Assembly (NCBI RefSeq): GCF_003234115.2 | Contig: NZ_CP126251.1 | Coordinates: 2,232,001 to 2,296,000, forward strand | From: Curtobacterium sp. MCPF17_002 | GTDB taxonomy: Bacteria > Actinomycetota > Actinomycetes > Actinomycetales > Microbacteriaceae | Length of the DNA stretch: 64,000 nucleotides | Direction of reading: 5' to 3' | Part shown: one piece after another, positions 1-10,648 of the stretch | Layout: every line of letters starts with the position of its first letter | Position numbering within the stretch: position 1 is the first letter of the stretch | The notes under the pieces: generated by a model | What the model saw: only the letters and a program-made list of their open reading frames with translations | Databases searched by the model: none | What the model was told of the DNA's origin: nothing | Translations under genes and position numbers: made by a program

Positions 1-221
1 GAGATGGCACGGACGAGGTCGTCGCCGAGGTGCTGCGCGACCTCGAGGCCGATCTCCTGCGACGAGTCACCGATGGTGATGGTCGTGAACAGGAGGTTGT
101 ACATCTCCGGGATTGCGTCGTGCGGGAACTCGATGTCGACGACGGGACCCGTGACACGGGCGATCCGGCCGACACCGGGCGCCGACGACGTCTCGACCGC
201 GGTGGTTGCGGTGTCGGTCAT
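1..221 (-). CDS. atpD: F1F0 ATP synthase beta subunit, N-terminal fragment
   Basis: This is the catalytic beta subunit of F1. Only the first 73 codons are inside the window and the gene continues past the left edge. From the ATG at 221 the protein begins [13 protein letters not shown], followed by the usual N-terminal beta-barrel with [15 protein letters not shown] and [12 protein letters not shown]; the P-loop lies outside. It sits 47 nt behind atpG, the normal position in an atpBEFHAGDC operon. The call rests on barrel similarity and operon position, which together leave little doubt. Confidence 0.95.
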   Translation of the reverse strand, partial: MTDTATTAVETSSAPGVGRIARVTGPVVDIEFPHDAIPEMYNLLFTTITIGDSSQEIGLEVAQHLGDDLVRAI

Positions 222-268
222 GGCTGGTGCCTTCCTGAGGGTGGGTATCTGTCCGCGAACGACGCGGA

Positions 269-1171
269 CTACTTCTTCTTCGTCGAGAGGGCGTCGGCGC
301 CGCCGACGATCTCGGAGATCTGCTGCGTGATCTCCGCCTGACGCGCGTTGTTCGCGAGGCGGGTGAAGTCACGGATCAGGGAGTCGGCGTTGTCGCTGGC
401 CGCCTTCATCGCCTTCTGCCGGGCGGCGTGCTCGGAAGCAGCCGACTGGAGCATGGCGTTGAAGATGCGGCTCTCGATGTAGACCGGGAGCAGCGAGTCG
501 AGCACCGCATCGGCGTCCGGCTCGAACTCGTACAGCGGCAGGGGCCCGTCGTCCGAGGGCTCTTCGACACCCTCGACGACCTCGAGCGGGAGCAGGCGAA
601 CGACCTGCGGCTCCTGGGTCGCCAGGCTGAGGAAGCGGTTGAAGACGATGTGGATCTCGTCCACGCCGCCGTCCGCCGTGTCCTGGAGGAACTTCGCCAC
701 GACGGCGTCGCCGATCTCCTTGGCCGTCGAGAACTCGGGCTGGTCGGTGTTGCCGACCCACTGCTGCTCGGACGAACGCTCACGGAACGCGAAGTACCCG
801 ACGGACTTGCGCCCGACCAGGTAGTAGACGACGTCCTTGCCCTCGCTGCGGAGCAGGGAGGCGAGCTCCTCGCCCTGCTTGAGGACGTTCGTGCTGAACG
901 CGCCGTTCAGGCCCCGGTCCGACGTGAACAGCACGACGGCTGCACGCGTCGACGACTCCGGCTCGGTGGTCAGCACGTGGTCGACGTTCGAGAACGTCGC
1001 CACGGCCGACACCGCGCGCGTCACGGCTCGCGAGTACGGGCCGGACGCAGCCATGCGGGCCTGCGCCTTCTGGATCCGCGACGCCGAGATCAACTCCATC
1101 GCGCGAGTGACCTTCTTCGTGGTCTTCGCGGACTTGATTCGCTGTCGGTAGACCCGGACCTGCGCTGCCAT
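269..1171 (-). CDS. atpG: F1F0 ATP synthase gamma subunit
   Basis: Central rotor shaft of F1, 300 residues, a normal length for the family. The N-terminal helix ([20 protein letters not shown], about residues 7-26) and the C-terminal helix ([17 protein letters not shown], about 278-294) are the two strands of the coiled-coil shaft. The ATG at 1171 directly abuts the atpA stop at 1174-1172 with no spacer, so translation is probably coupled. A 47-nt gap follows before atpD. Nothing is missing. Confidence 0.97.
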   Translation of the reverse strand: MAAQVRVYRQRIKSAKTTKKVTRAMELISASRIQKAQARMAASGPYSRAVTRAVSAVATFSNVDHVLTTEPESSTRAAVVLFTSDRGLNGAFSTNVLKQGEELASLLRSEGKDVVYYLVGRKSVGYFAFRERSSEQQWVGNTDQPEFSTAKEIGDAVVAKFLQDTADGGVDEIHIVFNRFLSLATQEPQVVRLLPLEVVEGVEEPSDDGPLPLYEFEPDADAVLDSLLPVYIESRIFNAMLQSAASEHAARQKAMKAASDNADSLIRDFTRLANNARQAEITQQISEIVGGADALSTKKK

Positions 1172-2800
1172 CTAGCGACGACCCTTGACGATCTGCTCCT
1201 GGTCGACGTCCTCGGCGTCAGCCGCCTGGACCTGATCGGACCCGAGCGTCTTGCCGTCGCTCGTCTGGAAGCTCTTCGTGAACTCGTCGATCTGCTTCGA
1301 CATCTCGGCGACGGTGTCGTCGCTGAGCTGGTTCGTCTCGCGCAGGGTCGTGAGGACGTCGGAGTTGCGACGCAGGTGGTCGAGCAGCTCGGACTCGAAG
1401 CGGAGCACGTCGGGGACGGGCACCGTGTCGAGCTTGCCGTTCGTGCCGGCCCAGATCGAGACGACCTGCTCCTCGACGGGGTACGGCGAGTACTGCGGCT
1501 GCTTGAGGAGCTCGGTCAGACGAGCGCCCCGGTCCAGCTGACGACGCGACGCCTGGTCGAGGTCGGACGCGAACATCGCGAACGCCTCGAGCGAGCGGTA
1601 CTGCGCCAGCTCGAGCTTCAGCGTGCCGGAGACCTTCTTGATCGACTTCACCTGGGCGTCACCACCGACGCGGGACACCGAGATGCCCACGTCGACGGCC
1701 GGACGCTGGTTCGCGTTGAAGAGGTCCGACTGCAGGAAGATCTGGCCGTCGGTGATGGAGATGACGTTGGTCGGGATGTACGCCGAGACGTCGTTCGCCT
1801 TGGTCTCGATGATCGGGAGACCCGTCATCGAGCCGGCGCCGAGCTCGTCGGACAGCTTCGCGCAACGCTCCAGCAGACGGGAGTGCAGGTAGAAGACGTC
1901 ACCCGGGTAGGCCTCGCGTCCCGGCGGACGACGCAGGAGGAGCGACACCGCACGGTAGGCCTCGGCCTGCTTCGAGAGGTCATCGAAGATGATCAGGACG
2001 TGCTTGCCCTGGTACATCCAGTGCTGGCCGATGGCCGAGCCGGTGTACGGAGCGAGGTACTTGAAGCCGGCCGGGTCGGAGGCGGGCGCGGCGACGATGG
2101 TGGTGTACTCCATCGCACCGGCGTCCTCGAGCGCACCCTTGACGGAGGCGATCGTGGAGCCCTTCTGACCGATCGCGACGTAGATGCAGCGGACCTGCTT
2201 GTCCTCGTCGCCCGACTCCCAGTTGGCCTTCTGGTTGATGATCGTGTCGATCGCGATCGCCGTCTTGCCGGTCTGGCGGTCACCGATGATCAGCTGACGC
2301 TGACCACGGCCGACGGGGATCATGGCGTCGATGGCCTTGATGCCGGTCTGGAGCGGCTCGTGGACCGACTTGCGGGACATGACGCCCGGAGCCTGGAGCT
2401 CGAGGGCACGACGGCCCTCGGCTGCGATCTCGCCGAGACCGTCGATCGGGGCGCCGAGCGGGTCGACGACGCGACCGAGGAAGCCGTCGCCGACGGGGGC
2501 CGAGAGGACCTCGCCGGTACGGGTGACTTCCTGGCCCTCTTCGACTCCGGCGAACTCGCCGAGCACGATCGCGCCGATCGAGTCCTCGTCGAGGTTCTGC
2601 GCGAGGCCGAGCGTGCCGTCCGCGAAGCGGATGAGCTCGTTGGCCATGACGCCGGGGAGGCCCTCGACGTGCGCGATGCCGTCGCCGGCGTCGATGACGT
2701 GCCCGACCTCGGCCGTGGAGGCCTTCGTCGGCTCGTAGTTCGAGACGAAGTCCTTCAGGGCATCACGGATCTCATCGGGGCTGATGGTGATGTCTGCCAT
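1172..2800 (-). CDS. atpA: F1F0 ATP synthase alpha subunit
   Basis: Regulatory, nucleotide-binding alpha subunit of F1, 542 residues. A beta-barrel covers about 1-95, the P-loop GDRQTGKTA lies near residue 175, and the family signature around [21 protein letters not shown] follows further on. The C-terminal tail is acidic ([14 protein letters not shown]). The ATG at 2800 has an AGGAAAA-type ribosome site upstream. It is separated from atpH by 107 nt, the largest gap inside the F1 part of the operon, and abuts atpG. Confidence 0.97.
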   Translation of the reverse strand: MADITISPDEIRDALKDFVSNYEPTKASTAEVGHVIDAGDGIAHVEGLPGVMANELIRFADGTLGLAQNLDEDSIGAIVLGEFAGVEEGQEVTRTGEVLSAPVGDGFLGRVVDPLGAPIDGLGEIAAEGRRALELQAPGVMSRKSVHEPLQTGIKAIDAMIPVGRGQRQLIIGDRQTGKTAIAIDTIINQKANWESGDEDKQVRCIYVAIGQKGSTIASVKGALEDAGAMEYTTIVAAPASDPAGFKYLAPYTGSAIGQHWMYQGKHVLIIFDDLSKQAEAYRAVSLLLRRPPGREAYPGDVFYLHSRLLERCAKLSDELGAGSMTGLPIIETKANDVSAYIPTNVISITDGQIFLQSDLFNANQRPAVDVGISVSRVGGDAQVKSIKKVSGTLKLELAQYRSLEAFAMFASDLDQASRRQLDRGARLTELLKQPQYSPYPVEEQVVSIWAGTNGKLDTVPVPDVLRFESELLDHLRRNSDVLTTLRETNQLSDDTVAEMSKQIDEFTKSFQTSDGKTLGSDQVQAADAEDVDQEQIVKGRR

Positions 2801-2907
2801 GGGATTTTCCTTGTTGGTTTCCGGGGCCTGTCGGCTCCGAGAGGGTGATGCTGCCTGACTCGGCAGTTCCCGTTGTGGACTTGGGAGGGGCGTCTTCGAC
2901 CGTACGC

Positions 2908-3702
2908 TCAGCCGGCGAGCTGGAGCCGGAGCTCCGAGAGACGCGTGGAGACGGTGCCGTCGATGACGTCGCCGCCGATCTGCACCCGGACCCCGCCGAC
3001 GACCGAGGGGTCGACCACGTGGTTGATGCTGATGTCCTTGCCGTACTTCTCGCCGATGCCGCGGGCGACACGAGCCGCCTGGCCGACCGAGAGCGGTGTC
3101 GCGGTGATGACCGTCGCGACGAGCTTGTCCGCCTGCTCGGCCACGATGCGCGAGGCATCACGGACGAGTTCGCCGATGCGGCGACCGCGGGGCTGCTGCA
3201 CGAGGTGCGACAGGATCGTGATCGTCTGCGCCGAGACCTTGCCGCCGAGCAGCCGCTCGACGAGCGCGCTCTTCTGCGACGGGCTGCCGAGCTTCGTGCC
3301 GAGTGCCAGTTCGAGGTCGGCGTCCGAGCGGACGGCGGACTCGAACGAGAACAGCTCGGACTCGAGCGGGACGTCCGACGGTGCGGTGGCGGCGACGGCG
3401 CGGATGCCCGCGTCCTCGATGCCGACGAGGAGGTCCTGGTGCGAGGACCAGCGCGAGCCGGCCACCGCGGTCAGGACCGCACGCGTCGCGACCGACTGGC
3501 CGGCGAAGACGCGGTCGATGACGACCTTCTTGCCGGCCGGGTCAGCCGTCGGGTCGGACAGCAGACCGAGCAGCTGCGGCGCACCGGCGATCGCGCGCCC
3601 TGCGGCGAGGATCTCGGCACCGACGGCGAGGTCGGCCGCACCGCCGAGGTCGGCGAGCACCGCCCTCGTGGACGCCAGTGCTTCTCTGGTGGCGCTGCGC
3701 AT
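2908..3702 (-). CDS. atpH: F1F0 ATP synthase delta subunit
   Basis: Peripheral-stalk subunit that docks on top of F1 (OSCP equivalent), 264 residues. It is longer than the roughly 180-residue proteobacterial protein but normal for Microbacteriaceae. It is not fused to a b subunit as in mycobacteria. The C-terminal part contains [18 protein letters not shown], the conserved delta signature region. The start at 3702 is 2 nt behind the atpF stop, so the two are probably coupled. Confidence 0.95.
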   Translation of the reverse strand: MRSATREALASTRAVLADLGGAADLAVGAEILAAGRAIAGAPQLLGLLSDPTADPAGKKVVIDRVFAGQSVATRAVLTAVAGSRWSSHQDLLVGIEDAGIRAVAATAPSDVPLESELFSFESAVRSDADLELALGTKLGSPSQKSALVERLLGGKVSAQTITILSHLVQQPRGRRIGELVRDASRIVAEQADKLVATVITATPLSVGQAARVARGIGEKYGKDISINHVVDPSVVGGVRVQIGGDVIDGTVSTRLSELRLQLAG

Positions 3703-3704
3703 GC

Positions 3705-4280
3705 TCAGTGCTCCCCGGCCTGCGAAGACGAACCCTGAGCCGACGAACCCTGCGATGCCTCGAGGTCGGCGAGGAACCGGTCCACGACGGCGGTCGACTT
3801 CGCGTCGTCCTTGAGGGACTCCCCGATCACACCGGAGGCGAGGTCGAGGGCAAGCGTGCCCACCTCGCTCCGCAGCGACTGGACAGCGCTCTGACGCTCG
3901 GCTTCGATCTGCGCCTGCGCGTTGGCGGTGATGCGTGCTGCATCGGCCTGCGCCTGCTCGCGGAGCTCGTTGCCGATCGCGTTCGCGTCGGAACGGGCCT
4001 GCTCACGGATGCGGGATGCCTCGGTCCGTGCCTCGGCGAGCTGCTTGTTGTACTCGTCGAGTGCGGCAGCGGCCTGCTCCTGAGCGGCCTCGGCCTTCTT
4101 GATGCCGCCTTCGATGGCCTCGGTGCGCTCATCGAGCATCTTCGTGATGCGCGGCGTGACGACACGCCAGAACACCAGGAAGATGATGACGAAGGCAACC
4201 AGCGACCACACGATGTCGTACACCGGCGGGATCAGCGGATTGTGCGTTTCCTCCGCCGCGATGATGAGTGCATTGTGCAT
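3705..4280 (-). CDS. atpF: F1F0 ATP synthase b subunit
   Basis: Peripheral stalk b subunit, 191 residues. One membrane segment (DIVWSLVAFVIIFLVFWRVV, about 22-41) is followed by a long charged, Ala/Gln/Glu-rich helix that forms the right-handed coiled coil. The C terminus is Ser/Gln-rich (SSAQGSSSQAGEH). It starts at the ATG at 4280, 9 nt after atpE, and ends 2 nt before atpH. Only one b-type gene is present. Confidence 0.95.
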   Translation of the reverse strand: MHNALIIAAEETHNPLIPPVYDIVWSLVAFVIIFLVFWRVVTPRITKMLDERTEAIEGGIKKAEAAQEQAAAALDEYNKQLAEARTEASRIREQARSDANAIGNELREQAQADAARITANAQAQIEAERQSAVQSLRSEVGTLALDLASGVIGESLKDDAKSTAVVDRFLADLEASQGSSAQGSSSQAGEH

Positions 4281-4289
4281 CGAGGAACC

Positions 4290-5454
<1,165 letters not shown>

Positions 5455-5559
5455 ATCATGGCACGCGATGGTGGACGTTGTGGAGGCTCGTCCGCTCCGA
5501 GCAAAGCTCCGGCCGCGGACTCCGAGAAGCCTATCAGGTGCGGGAGGCTTCCCGGTCTC

Positions 5560-6039
5560 TCAGTTGCGGGGCGCGTCCTTCTCAGGAGAAGCGGAGTCTC
5601 CCGGCAGCTCGACCCCGATCGGGATCCGGGCCTTCGCGACGGCGACGACGTCGATCACGAGCGAACCGACGACCCCGGCGATGATCACGATCGCGAGCAC
5701 CGGGAAGTCCACCCAGTCGCGGTCCCGGAGCAGGACGAGCACGACGATGAAGACGATGAACTTCAGGAGCCAGGTGCCCATCACGATGCCGAAGAACGCA
5801 CCGGAGATCATCTGGCCGCCGGACACCCGCAGCGCGACGAGGACACTCACCGCCGTCAGGCCGAGGAAGACCACGCTGAGGACGGCCCCGAGGAGTCCGC
5901 CGACGAGGCCCGGGCCGCCGGCGACGAGCAGGCCGACGACTCCCCCGACGACGGCGAGCCCGACGGCCAGGACCGCGCCCCAGGTGATGATGCGGCGGAA
6001 CACCGGCCGGACGTGGTCGAGCGCGTTCGGTGCGGTCAC
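5560..6039 (-). CDS. AtpI-like small membrane protein upstream of the ATP synthase genes
   Basis: A 159-residue protein with four predicted membrane helices, occupying the place of mycobacterial Rv1303 between rfe/wecA and atpB. By position it is the AtpI-type assembly factor, though sequence conservation in this group is weak. The GTG start at 6039 overlaps the TGA of the preceding gene as GTGA, so translation is coupled. The C terminus is charged and proline-containing (LPGDSASPEKDAPRN). The membrane topology is visible; the role in c-ring assembly or ion supply is inferred from synteny. Confidence 0.8.
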   Translation of the reverse strand: MTAPNALDHVRPVFRRIITWGAVLAVGLAVVGGVVGLLVAGGPGLVGGLLGAVLSVVFLGLTAVSVLVALRVSGGQMISGAFFGIVMGTWLLKFIVFIVVLVLLRDRDWVDFPVLAIVIIAGVVGSLVIDVVAVAKARIPIGVELPGDSASPEKDAPRN

Positions 6040-7262
6040 GTGATGTCTCCTGGGATCGTGCGGTCGTTGGCGGCCCGGTCGAGCGGGTCGAGGCTGGCGT
6101 CCACCACGGTGGTGGAGCGGGTGGCGGCCTGTGCGGCGAACTCGGCCCGTTTGCGGCCGAGCGGGGCGAAGGTGGCCACGGCGCACACCGTGAACCCGAC
6201 GGCGACGAAGACGACGACCCAGTACCAGTCCACGAAGAGGAACAGCAGGCAGCCGACGGCGACGGTGGCCGTCCACGCGTAGAAGATGAGCACCGCGTGG
6301 AAGTGCGAGTGGCCCATGTCGAGCAGGCGGTGGTGCAGGTGCTTCCGGTCGGCCGAGAAGGGCGACTTCCCCGCGCTGAGCCGTCGGGTCACCGCGAGGC
6401 CGAAGTCGAGGATCGGCACGATGAGGATCGCGAACGGGAGCAGGATCGGGATGAAGGCCGGCAGCAGCGCCTGGCGTGTCTGCACCGCGGCGGGGTCGAT
6501 GTTGCCCGTCACGGACACCGCGCTGGTGGCCATCAGGAAGCCCACCAGCAGCGCGCCGGCATCGCCCATGAAGAGCTTTGCCGGGTGCCAGTTGAGGATG
6601 AGGAAGCCGAAGCAGGCGCCGACGAGCACCGCGGTGAGCAGCGACGGCAGGTTGAAGAAGAACTCCGTCTGCACGACCACGCGGTTGATGAAGAACGTGT
6701 AGAGGAAGAACACGCCGCCGGCGATGATCGCGACGCCCGCCACCAGGCCGTCCAGGCCGTCGATGAAGTTCACCGCGTTCATCACGAGCACCACCGCCAG
6801 CACGGTGAAGATGAGGCTCATGTAGGACGAGCCGACGCCGAGCGTGTTGCCGATCGGCAGCGACACGATGGCCACGCCCTGCCACGCGAGGATGCCCGCG
6901 GCGATGATCTGGCCCGCGAGCTTCGTCATCCAGTCGAGGTCCCAGATGTCGTCGGCGACGCCGAGCACCACGATGATGGTCGCCCCGCCGAGCACGGCGA
7001 GGACGCGGTTCGGCTCGGAGAACACCAACCGGAAGTAGTCGGTCCCGGCGATCGACGGGAACAGGAACCACGCCGCCAGGAGCGACACGATGACCCCGAG
7101 GTACATCGCGATGCCGCCGAGCCGGGGCGTCGGCGTGCGGTGCACGTCGCGCTCACGGACCTTCGGGTACCACTTGTACTTCAGCCCGAGCTTCCAGACG
7201 ATCCAGCTGACGCAGAAGCTCACGACCGCCGAGATGGCCCCCGCGAGCAGGTAGTACTTCAT
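6036..7262 (-). CDS. wecA: MraY/WecA-family undecaprenyl-phosphate sugar-1-phosphate transferase
   Basis: Integral membrane enzyme (408 residues, about ten helices) that loads a UDP-amino sugar phosphate onto polyprenyl phosphate, the first step of many cell-wall polymers. Family motifs are intact: VADDIWDLDWMTK (acidic pair), NAVNFIDGLDGL, FMGDAGALLVGF and the cytoplasmic DRKHLHHRL, which distinguishes the WecA/TagO branch from MraY. The ATG at 7262 overlaps the preceding TGA as ATGA. The C-terminal 50 residues form a hydrophilic extension. GlcNAc is the likely sugar, by family. Confidence 0.9.
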   Translation of the reverse strand: MKYYLLAGAISAVVSFCVSWIVWKLGLKYKWYPKVRERDVHRTPTPRLGGIAMYLGVIVSLLAAWFLFPSIAGTDYFRLVFSEPNRVLAVLGGATIIVVLGVADDIWDLDWMTKLAGQIIAAGILAWQGVAIVSLPIGNTLGVGSSYMSLIFTVLAVVLVMNAVNFIDGLDGLVAGVAIIAGGVFFLYTFFINRVVVQTEFFFNLPSLLTAVLVGACFGFLILNWHPAKLFMGDAGALLVGFLMATSAVSVTGNIDPAAVQTRQALLPAFIPILLPFAILIVPILDFGLAVTRRLSAGKSPFSADRKHLHHRLLDMGHSHFHAVLIFYAWTATVAVGCLLFLFVDWYWVVVFVAVGFTVCAVATFAPLGRKRAEFAAQAATRSTTVVDASLDPLDRAANDRTIPGDIT

Positions 7263-7933
7263 CCGACGAGGTCGGCTCCGACGACCCGGATGATCTCGTC
7301 GTCGGAGATCACCCCGTGCCGGACGATGCGGAGCGTCCCGCCGTCCGACAGCCCGGTGGCGTCGACGATCGTCGACCCGGTCGAGGACGCGAAGCCCTCG
7401 TGCGCGTCGAGCGGGCCACCGTCGAGGTAGACCGCGACGCTGTCGCCGAGCATGGCCTCGGCCTGGTCGACGTCCATCGCGGCGGGGTCGCCGGTCGAGT
7501 TCGCCGAGGACACCGCGAGCGGGCCCACCTCCTGCAGGAGCTCGAGCGCGATGCGCGAGTCCGGCATCCGGAGGGCGACCGTGCCCCGCGTCTCGCCGAG
7601 GTCCCAGTCGAGCGACGGCTGCGCGCGGAGGATCACGGTGAGGCCGCCGGGCCAGAACTCGTCGACGAGGTCCCGCACCTCCTGCGGGATGTCGCTCGCG
7701 AGCGCCTCGAGCGTCGGCGGACCGGGGATCAGGACGGGCGGCGGCGACTGGCGCGTGCGGCCCTTCGCATCGAGGAGGCGCTGGACGGCGGCCTGGCTGA
7801 AGGCGTCCGCGGCCACGCCGTAGACGGTGTCGGTGGGGACGACGACGAGTTCTCCGCGCCCGAGGGCGGCACGTGCGAGCCGCATCCCGGTCAGGAGCCC
7901 GTCGGAGTCGGTGCAGTCGTATCGGGATGCCAT
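7259..7933 (-). CDS. tsaC: L-threonylcarbamoyladenylate synthase (Sua5/YrdC/YwlC family)
   Basis: Makes threonylcarbamoyl-AMP from threonine, bicarbonate and ATP for the t6A37 modification of ANN-decoding tRNAs. It has 224 residues, so it is the YrdC core without the long Sua5 C-terminal domain. Visible motifs are PTDTVYGVAADA near the N terminus, the KGR segment, WPGGLTVIL and SSANSTG. The ATG at 7933 is preceded by a divergent gene, so this is probably the promoter-proximal gene of the wecA-atp transcription unit. It overlaps wecA by 4 nt. Confidence 0.93.
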   Translation of the reverse strand: MASRYDCTDSDGLLTGMRLARAALGRGELVVVPTDTVYGVAADAFSQAAVQRLLDAKGRTRQSPPPVLIPGPPTLEALASDIPQEVRDLVDEFWPGGLTVILRAQPSLDWDLGETRGTVALRMPDSRIALELLQEVGPLAVSSANSTGDPAAMDVDQAEAMLGDSVAVYLDGGPLDAHEGFASSTGSTIVDATGLSDGGTLRIVRHGVISDDEIIRVVGADLVG

Positions 7934-7970
7934 GACTCGACGATGATAGTGCGACACAATGGAGGACATC

Positions 7971-8624
7971 GTGAACGAGACCTCCGCGCCCCCGCTCCTG
8001 TTCCTCTTCGACATGGACGACGTCCTGGTCCGGTACGACTGGAAGGTGCGGATGGCCGCCCTCTCCGAGTTCACCGGACACGAGTTCCAGGAGCTCCGCC
8101 GGCGCTGGTGGGACTGCGGCAACGAGCAGCGTGCCGAGGCCGGCGGGTTCGCCGACGGTGACGAGTACCTCGCCGCGTTCGAGCGGGCGATGGGCTGCGA
8201 CGTCCCCGAGGCCGAGTGGGCGCGGATCCGCGGTTCCGCCATGACCGAGCTGCCCGAGCGGATCGAAGCGGTCCGGATCGCGAGCGAGCACGGCCGCGTC
8301 GGCCTGCTCACGAACAACGGTCCGCTCGCCGGTCGCTGGATCCACCGGTGGGCGCCGTCGCTGCCGCCGCTGTTCGGCGAGCACCTCGACACCTCGAGCA
8401 ACTTCGGCGCGCGGAAGCCCGAGCCCGAGGTGTTCCGGCGGGCGCTCGCGCACCACGGCGTCCCCGCCGAGCGCACCTTCTTCGCCGACGACATGCCGGA
8501 GAACATCGCGGGTGCGCGGGGCGTCGGCATCCACGCGGTGCTCGTCGAGCACGACACCGACCTCCGTGACGAGGTGCGCGCGTTCGTCGCGGCGCAGGAA
8601 CGCCTGTCCGCGCTCGTCCGGTAG
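7971..8624 (+). CDS. HAD-superfamily phosphatase-like hydrolase
   Basis: Cytosolic HAD hydrolase of 217 residues. Motif I is FDMDDVLV, motif II LLTNNG, motif III the lysine in ARKPEPEVF, and motif IV FADDMPENI, so the catalytic set is complete. The cap is an alpha-helical insert after motif I (subfamily IA style). I chose the GTG at 7971 because GGAGG sits 5 nt before it; an ATG at 7959 is in frame but overlaps that site. It lies against the strand of an otherwise co-directional housekeeping block. The substrate cannot be told. Confidence 0.87.
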   Translation: MNETSAPPLLFLFDMDDVLVRYDWKVRMAALSEFTGHEFQELRRRWWDCGNEQRAEAGGFADGDEYLAAFERAMGCDVPEAEWARIRGSAMTELPERIEAVRIASEHGRVGLLTNNGPLAGRWIHRWAPSLPPLFGEHLDTSSNFGARKPEPEVFRRALAHHGVPAERTFFADDMPENIAGARGVGIHAVLVEHDTDLRDEVRAFVAAQERLSALVR

Positions 8625-8645
8625 ACGGGGACCGCGTCACGGCCT

Positions 8646-8664
8646 GGAGGCGCGGGTCGCCTCC
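8646..8664. terminator. Short hairpin between convergent genes
   Basis: A perfect 7-bp stem (GGAGGCG/CGCCTCC) with a 5-nt loop lies between the convergent ends of the HAD gene and prmC. There is no T run. It belongs to the GGAGGCGCG hairpin family seen at other gene ends in this window. A bidirectional terminator is the simplest reading. Confidence 0.45.
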
Positions 8665-8666
8665 GA

Positions 8667-9542
8667 CTAGCGGGTCGCGGTGGTCGTGCGGTCGCGCCCG
8701 GTGAGGTCGACGTGCGTCTCCGGGGAACGGAACCCCCGGCGCGCCAGGACCTCGCGGACCCCGGCCCCCTGCTGCTCGGCGTGCTCGACGACGAGGACTC
8801 CCCCGGGCACGAGCAGCCGCCACGCCGTCTCGGCCAGGGCACGCACGGCGTCGAGACCGTCCGGTCCGCCGTAGAGCGCCATCGCCGGGTCGTGGTCGCG
8901 GACCTCGGGGTCGATCGGGACGGCGTCGTCCGGCACGTACGGCGGGTTCGACACGACGACGGACACGGTGCCGTCGAGTTCGGGCAGCGCGTCGCCGAGG
9001 TCACCCTCGACGAGCCGCACGGTCCCACCGTGGGCATCGACGTTGCGCCGGGTCCAGGGCAGCGCCTCTGGTGACCGCTCGACCGCGTACACGACGGCGT
9101 TCGACACCTCGGTGTCCATCGCGATCGCGATCGCGCCGCTGCCGGACCCCAGGTCGACGGCGATCGGCTCGGGCACGGCGACCGCCCGGAGCGCGTCGAT
9201 GCCGAACTGCACGACGCCCTCGGTCTCGGGCCGCGGGACGAACACGCCGGGTCCGACCGCGAGGGTCAGCATCCGGAAGTGCGCCTCGCCGGTGATGTGC
9301 TGGAGCGGCTCCCGGGTGGCACGCCGGGCGACGGCCTGCCGGAAGCGGTCGACGTGCGGACCCGCGATCGCGCCGCCGGTGAGCGCACGGGCCTGCACGG
9401 CGCCGCGCGAGGTGTCGGTCGCCCACGCGAGCAGCAGCTCGGCGTCGACCTGCGGGGTCGGGACGCCGGATGCGCCGAGCGCCGCGGTCGCCTCCTGCAG
9501 GAGACGATCCGCGGCGAACGTGACGGGCGTGTCGGACGTGAT
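8667..9542 (-). CDS. prmC: Release factor glutamine methyltransferase (start codon non-canonical or mutated)
   Basis: N5-glutamine methyltransferase that modifies the GGQ motif of release factors. The SAM site is DLGSGSGAIAIAMD and the catalytic motif VSNPPYVPDD. The first ATG, GTG or TTG in frame is the GTG at 9398, but that would cut off the helical substrate-binding domain. The reading frame upstream clearly continues it (PQVDAELLLAWAT matches the family DAEILL region). A good GGAGGA ribosome site at 9553-9548 precedes ATC (9542-9540) and ACG (9539-9537), so initiation probably occurs there; an in-frame CTG at 9554 is another option. It follows prfA, its substrate gene. Confidence 0.85.
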   Translation of the reverse strand: MTSDTPVTFAADRLLQEATAALGASGVPTPQVDAELLLAWATDTSRGAVQARALTGGAIAGPHVDRFRQAVARRATREPLQHITGEAHFRMLTLAVGPGVFVPRPETEGVVQFGIDALRAVAVPEPIAVDLGSGSGAIAIAMDTEVSNAVVYAVERSPEALPWTRRNVDAHGGTVRLVEGDLGDALPELDGTVSVVVSNPPYVPDDAVPIDPEVRDHDPAMALYGGPDGLDAVRALAETAWRLLVPGGVLVVEHAEQQGAGVREVLARRGFRSPETHVDLTGRDRTTTATR

Positions 9543-9562
9543 CCGTTCCTCCAGGGCCGTGT

Positions 9563-10645
9563 CTAGGCGTCCTGGTCGCCGATGGCGGCCAGACGTGCCT
9601 CTTCGTCCGCGGTGATCGCGGACTGGATGACGGGCTCGAGCGCACCGTTCATGACGCGGTCGAGGTCGTACGCCTTGTACCCGGTGCGGTGGTCCGCGAT
9701 GCGGTTCTCCGGGAAGTTGTACGTGCGGATGCGCTCGGAACGGTCCATGCCACGGATCTGCGACTTGCGCGCGTCCGAGGCGATGGCGTCGAGCTCTTCC
9801 TGCTGCTTCGCGAGGATGCGTGCGCGGAGCACGCGCATGCCGGCCTCACGGTTCTGCAGCTGCGACTTCTCGTTCTGCATCGCGACCGTGATGCCCGTGG
9901 GCAGGTGCGTGATGCGGACCGCGGAGTCGGTCGTGTTGACCGACTGCCCGCCGGGGCCGGAGGACCGGTACACGTCGATCTTCAGGTCGTTCTGGTTGAT
10001 CGCGACCTCTTCGGGCTCGTCGACCTCGGGGAACACGAGCACGCCCGTCGTGGACGTGTGGATGCGCCCCTGCGACTCGGTCTGCGGCACGCGCTGCACA
10101 CGGTGCACGCCGCCCTCGTACTTGAGGTGCGCCCAGACGCCCTGGGAGGGGTCCGTCGCGTTCGACTTGATCGCGACCTGGACGTCCTTGTAGCCGCCGA
10201 GGTCGGACTCGGTCCGCTCGAGCATCTCGATCTTCCAGCCCTTGGACTCGGCGTAGTGCGAGTACATGCGCAGGAGGTCGGCCGCGAAGAGCGCCGATTC
10301 CTCGCCGCCTTCACCACCCTTGATCTCCATGATCACGTCACGCCCGTCGTCGGGGTCGCGCGGGATGAGCAGCCGGCGGAGACGCTCCTGGCGCTCCGCC
10401 AACTGCTCCTCGAGCGCCGGGACCTCGTCCGCGAACGCCTCGTCCTCACGCGCGAGCTCCTGGGCGGCGGCGAGGTCGTCCCCCGCCGCCTTCCAGGACT
10501 CGTACGCGGACTTGATCTGGTTGAGCTCGGCGTACCGCCGGTTCACCTTCTTCGCCCGGGCCGCATCGGCGTGGAGCGCGGGGTCCGACAGCTGCTGCGT
10601 CAGGTCCTCGTGTTCCGCCAGCAGCCCTGCCACCGACTCGAACAC
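9563..10645 (-). CDS. prfA: Peptide chain release factor 1
   Basis: Class I release factor recognising UAA and UAG, 360 residues. The GGQ motif occurs in [17 protein letters not shown] near residue 232. The N-terminal helical domain and the C-terminal [16 protein letters not shown] segment are present. The ATG at 10645 is 3 nt from the rho stop. In many actinobacteria rpmE sits between rho and prfA; here it does not. prmC follows, forming the usual release-factor and methylase pair. Confidence 0.97.
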   Translation of the reverse strand: MFESVAGLLAEHEDLTQQLSDPALHADAARAKKVNRRYAELNQIKSAYESWKAAGDDLAAAQELAREDEAFADEVPALEEQLAERQERLRRLLIPRDPDDGRDVIMEIKGGEGGEESALFAADLLRMYSHYAESKGWKIEMLERTESDLGGYKDVQVAIKSNATDPSQGVWAHLKYEGGVHRVQRVPQTESQGRIHTSTTGVLVFPEVDEPEEVAINQNDLKIDVYRSSGPGGQSVNTTDSAVRITHLPTGITVAMQNEKSQLQNREAGMRVLRARILAKQQEELDAIASDARKSQIRGMDRSERIRTYNFPENRIADHRTGYKAYDLDRVMNGALEPVIQSAITADEEARLAAIGDQDA

Positions 10646-10648
10646 GCG

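Noticed and set aside
428..2848. An 806-codon open frame on the plus strand
   Set aside because: It lies antisense to atpG and atpA and has the Arg/Asp/Val/Leu-rich composition of a GC-driven shadow frame; the minus-strand proteins are unmistakable.
3705..4280. Possible b-delta fusion as in mycobacteria
   Set aside because: atpF and atpH are separate frames with a stop and a 2-nt gap between them.
9398..9400. GTG as the true prmC start
   Set aside because: It would remove the conserved N-terminal helices, whose coding is intact upstream behind a good ribosome site.
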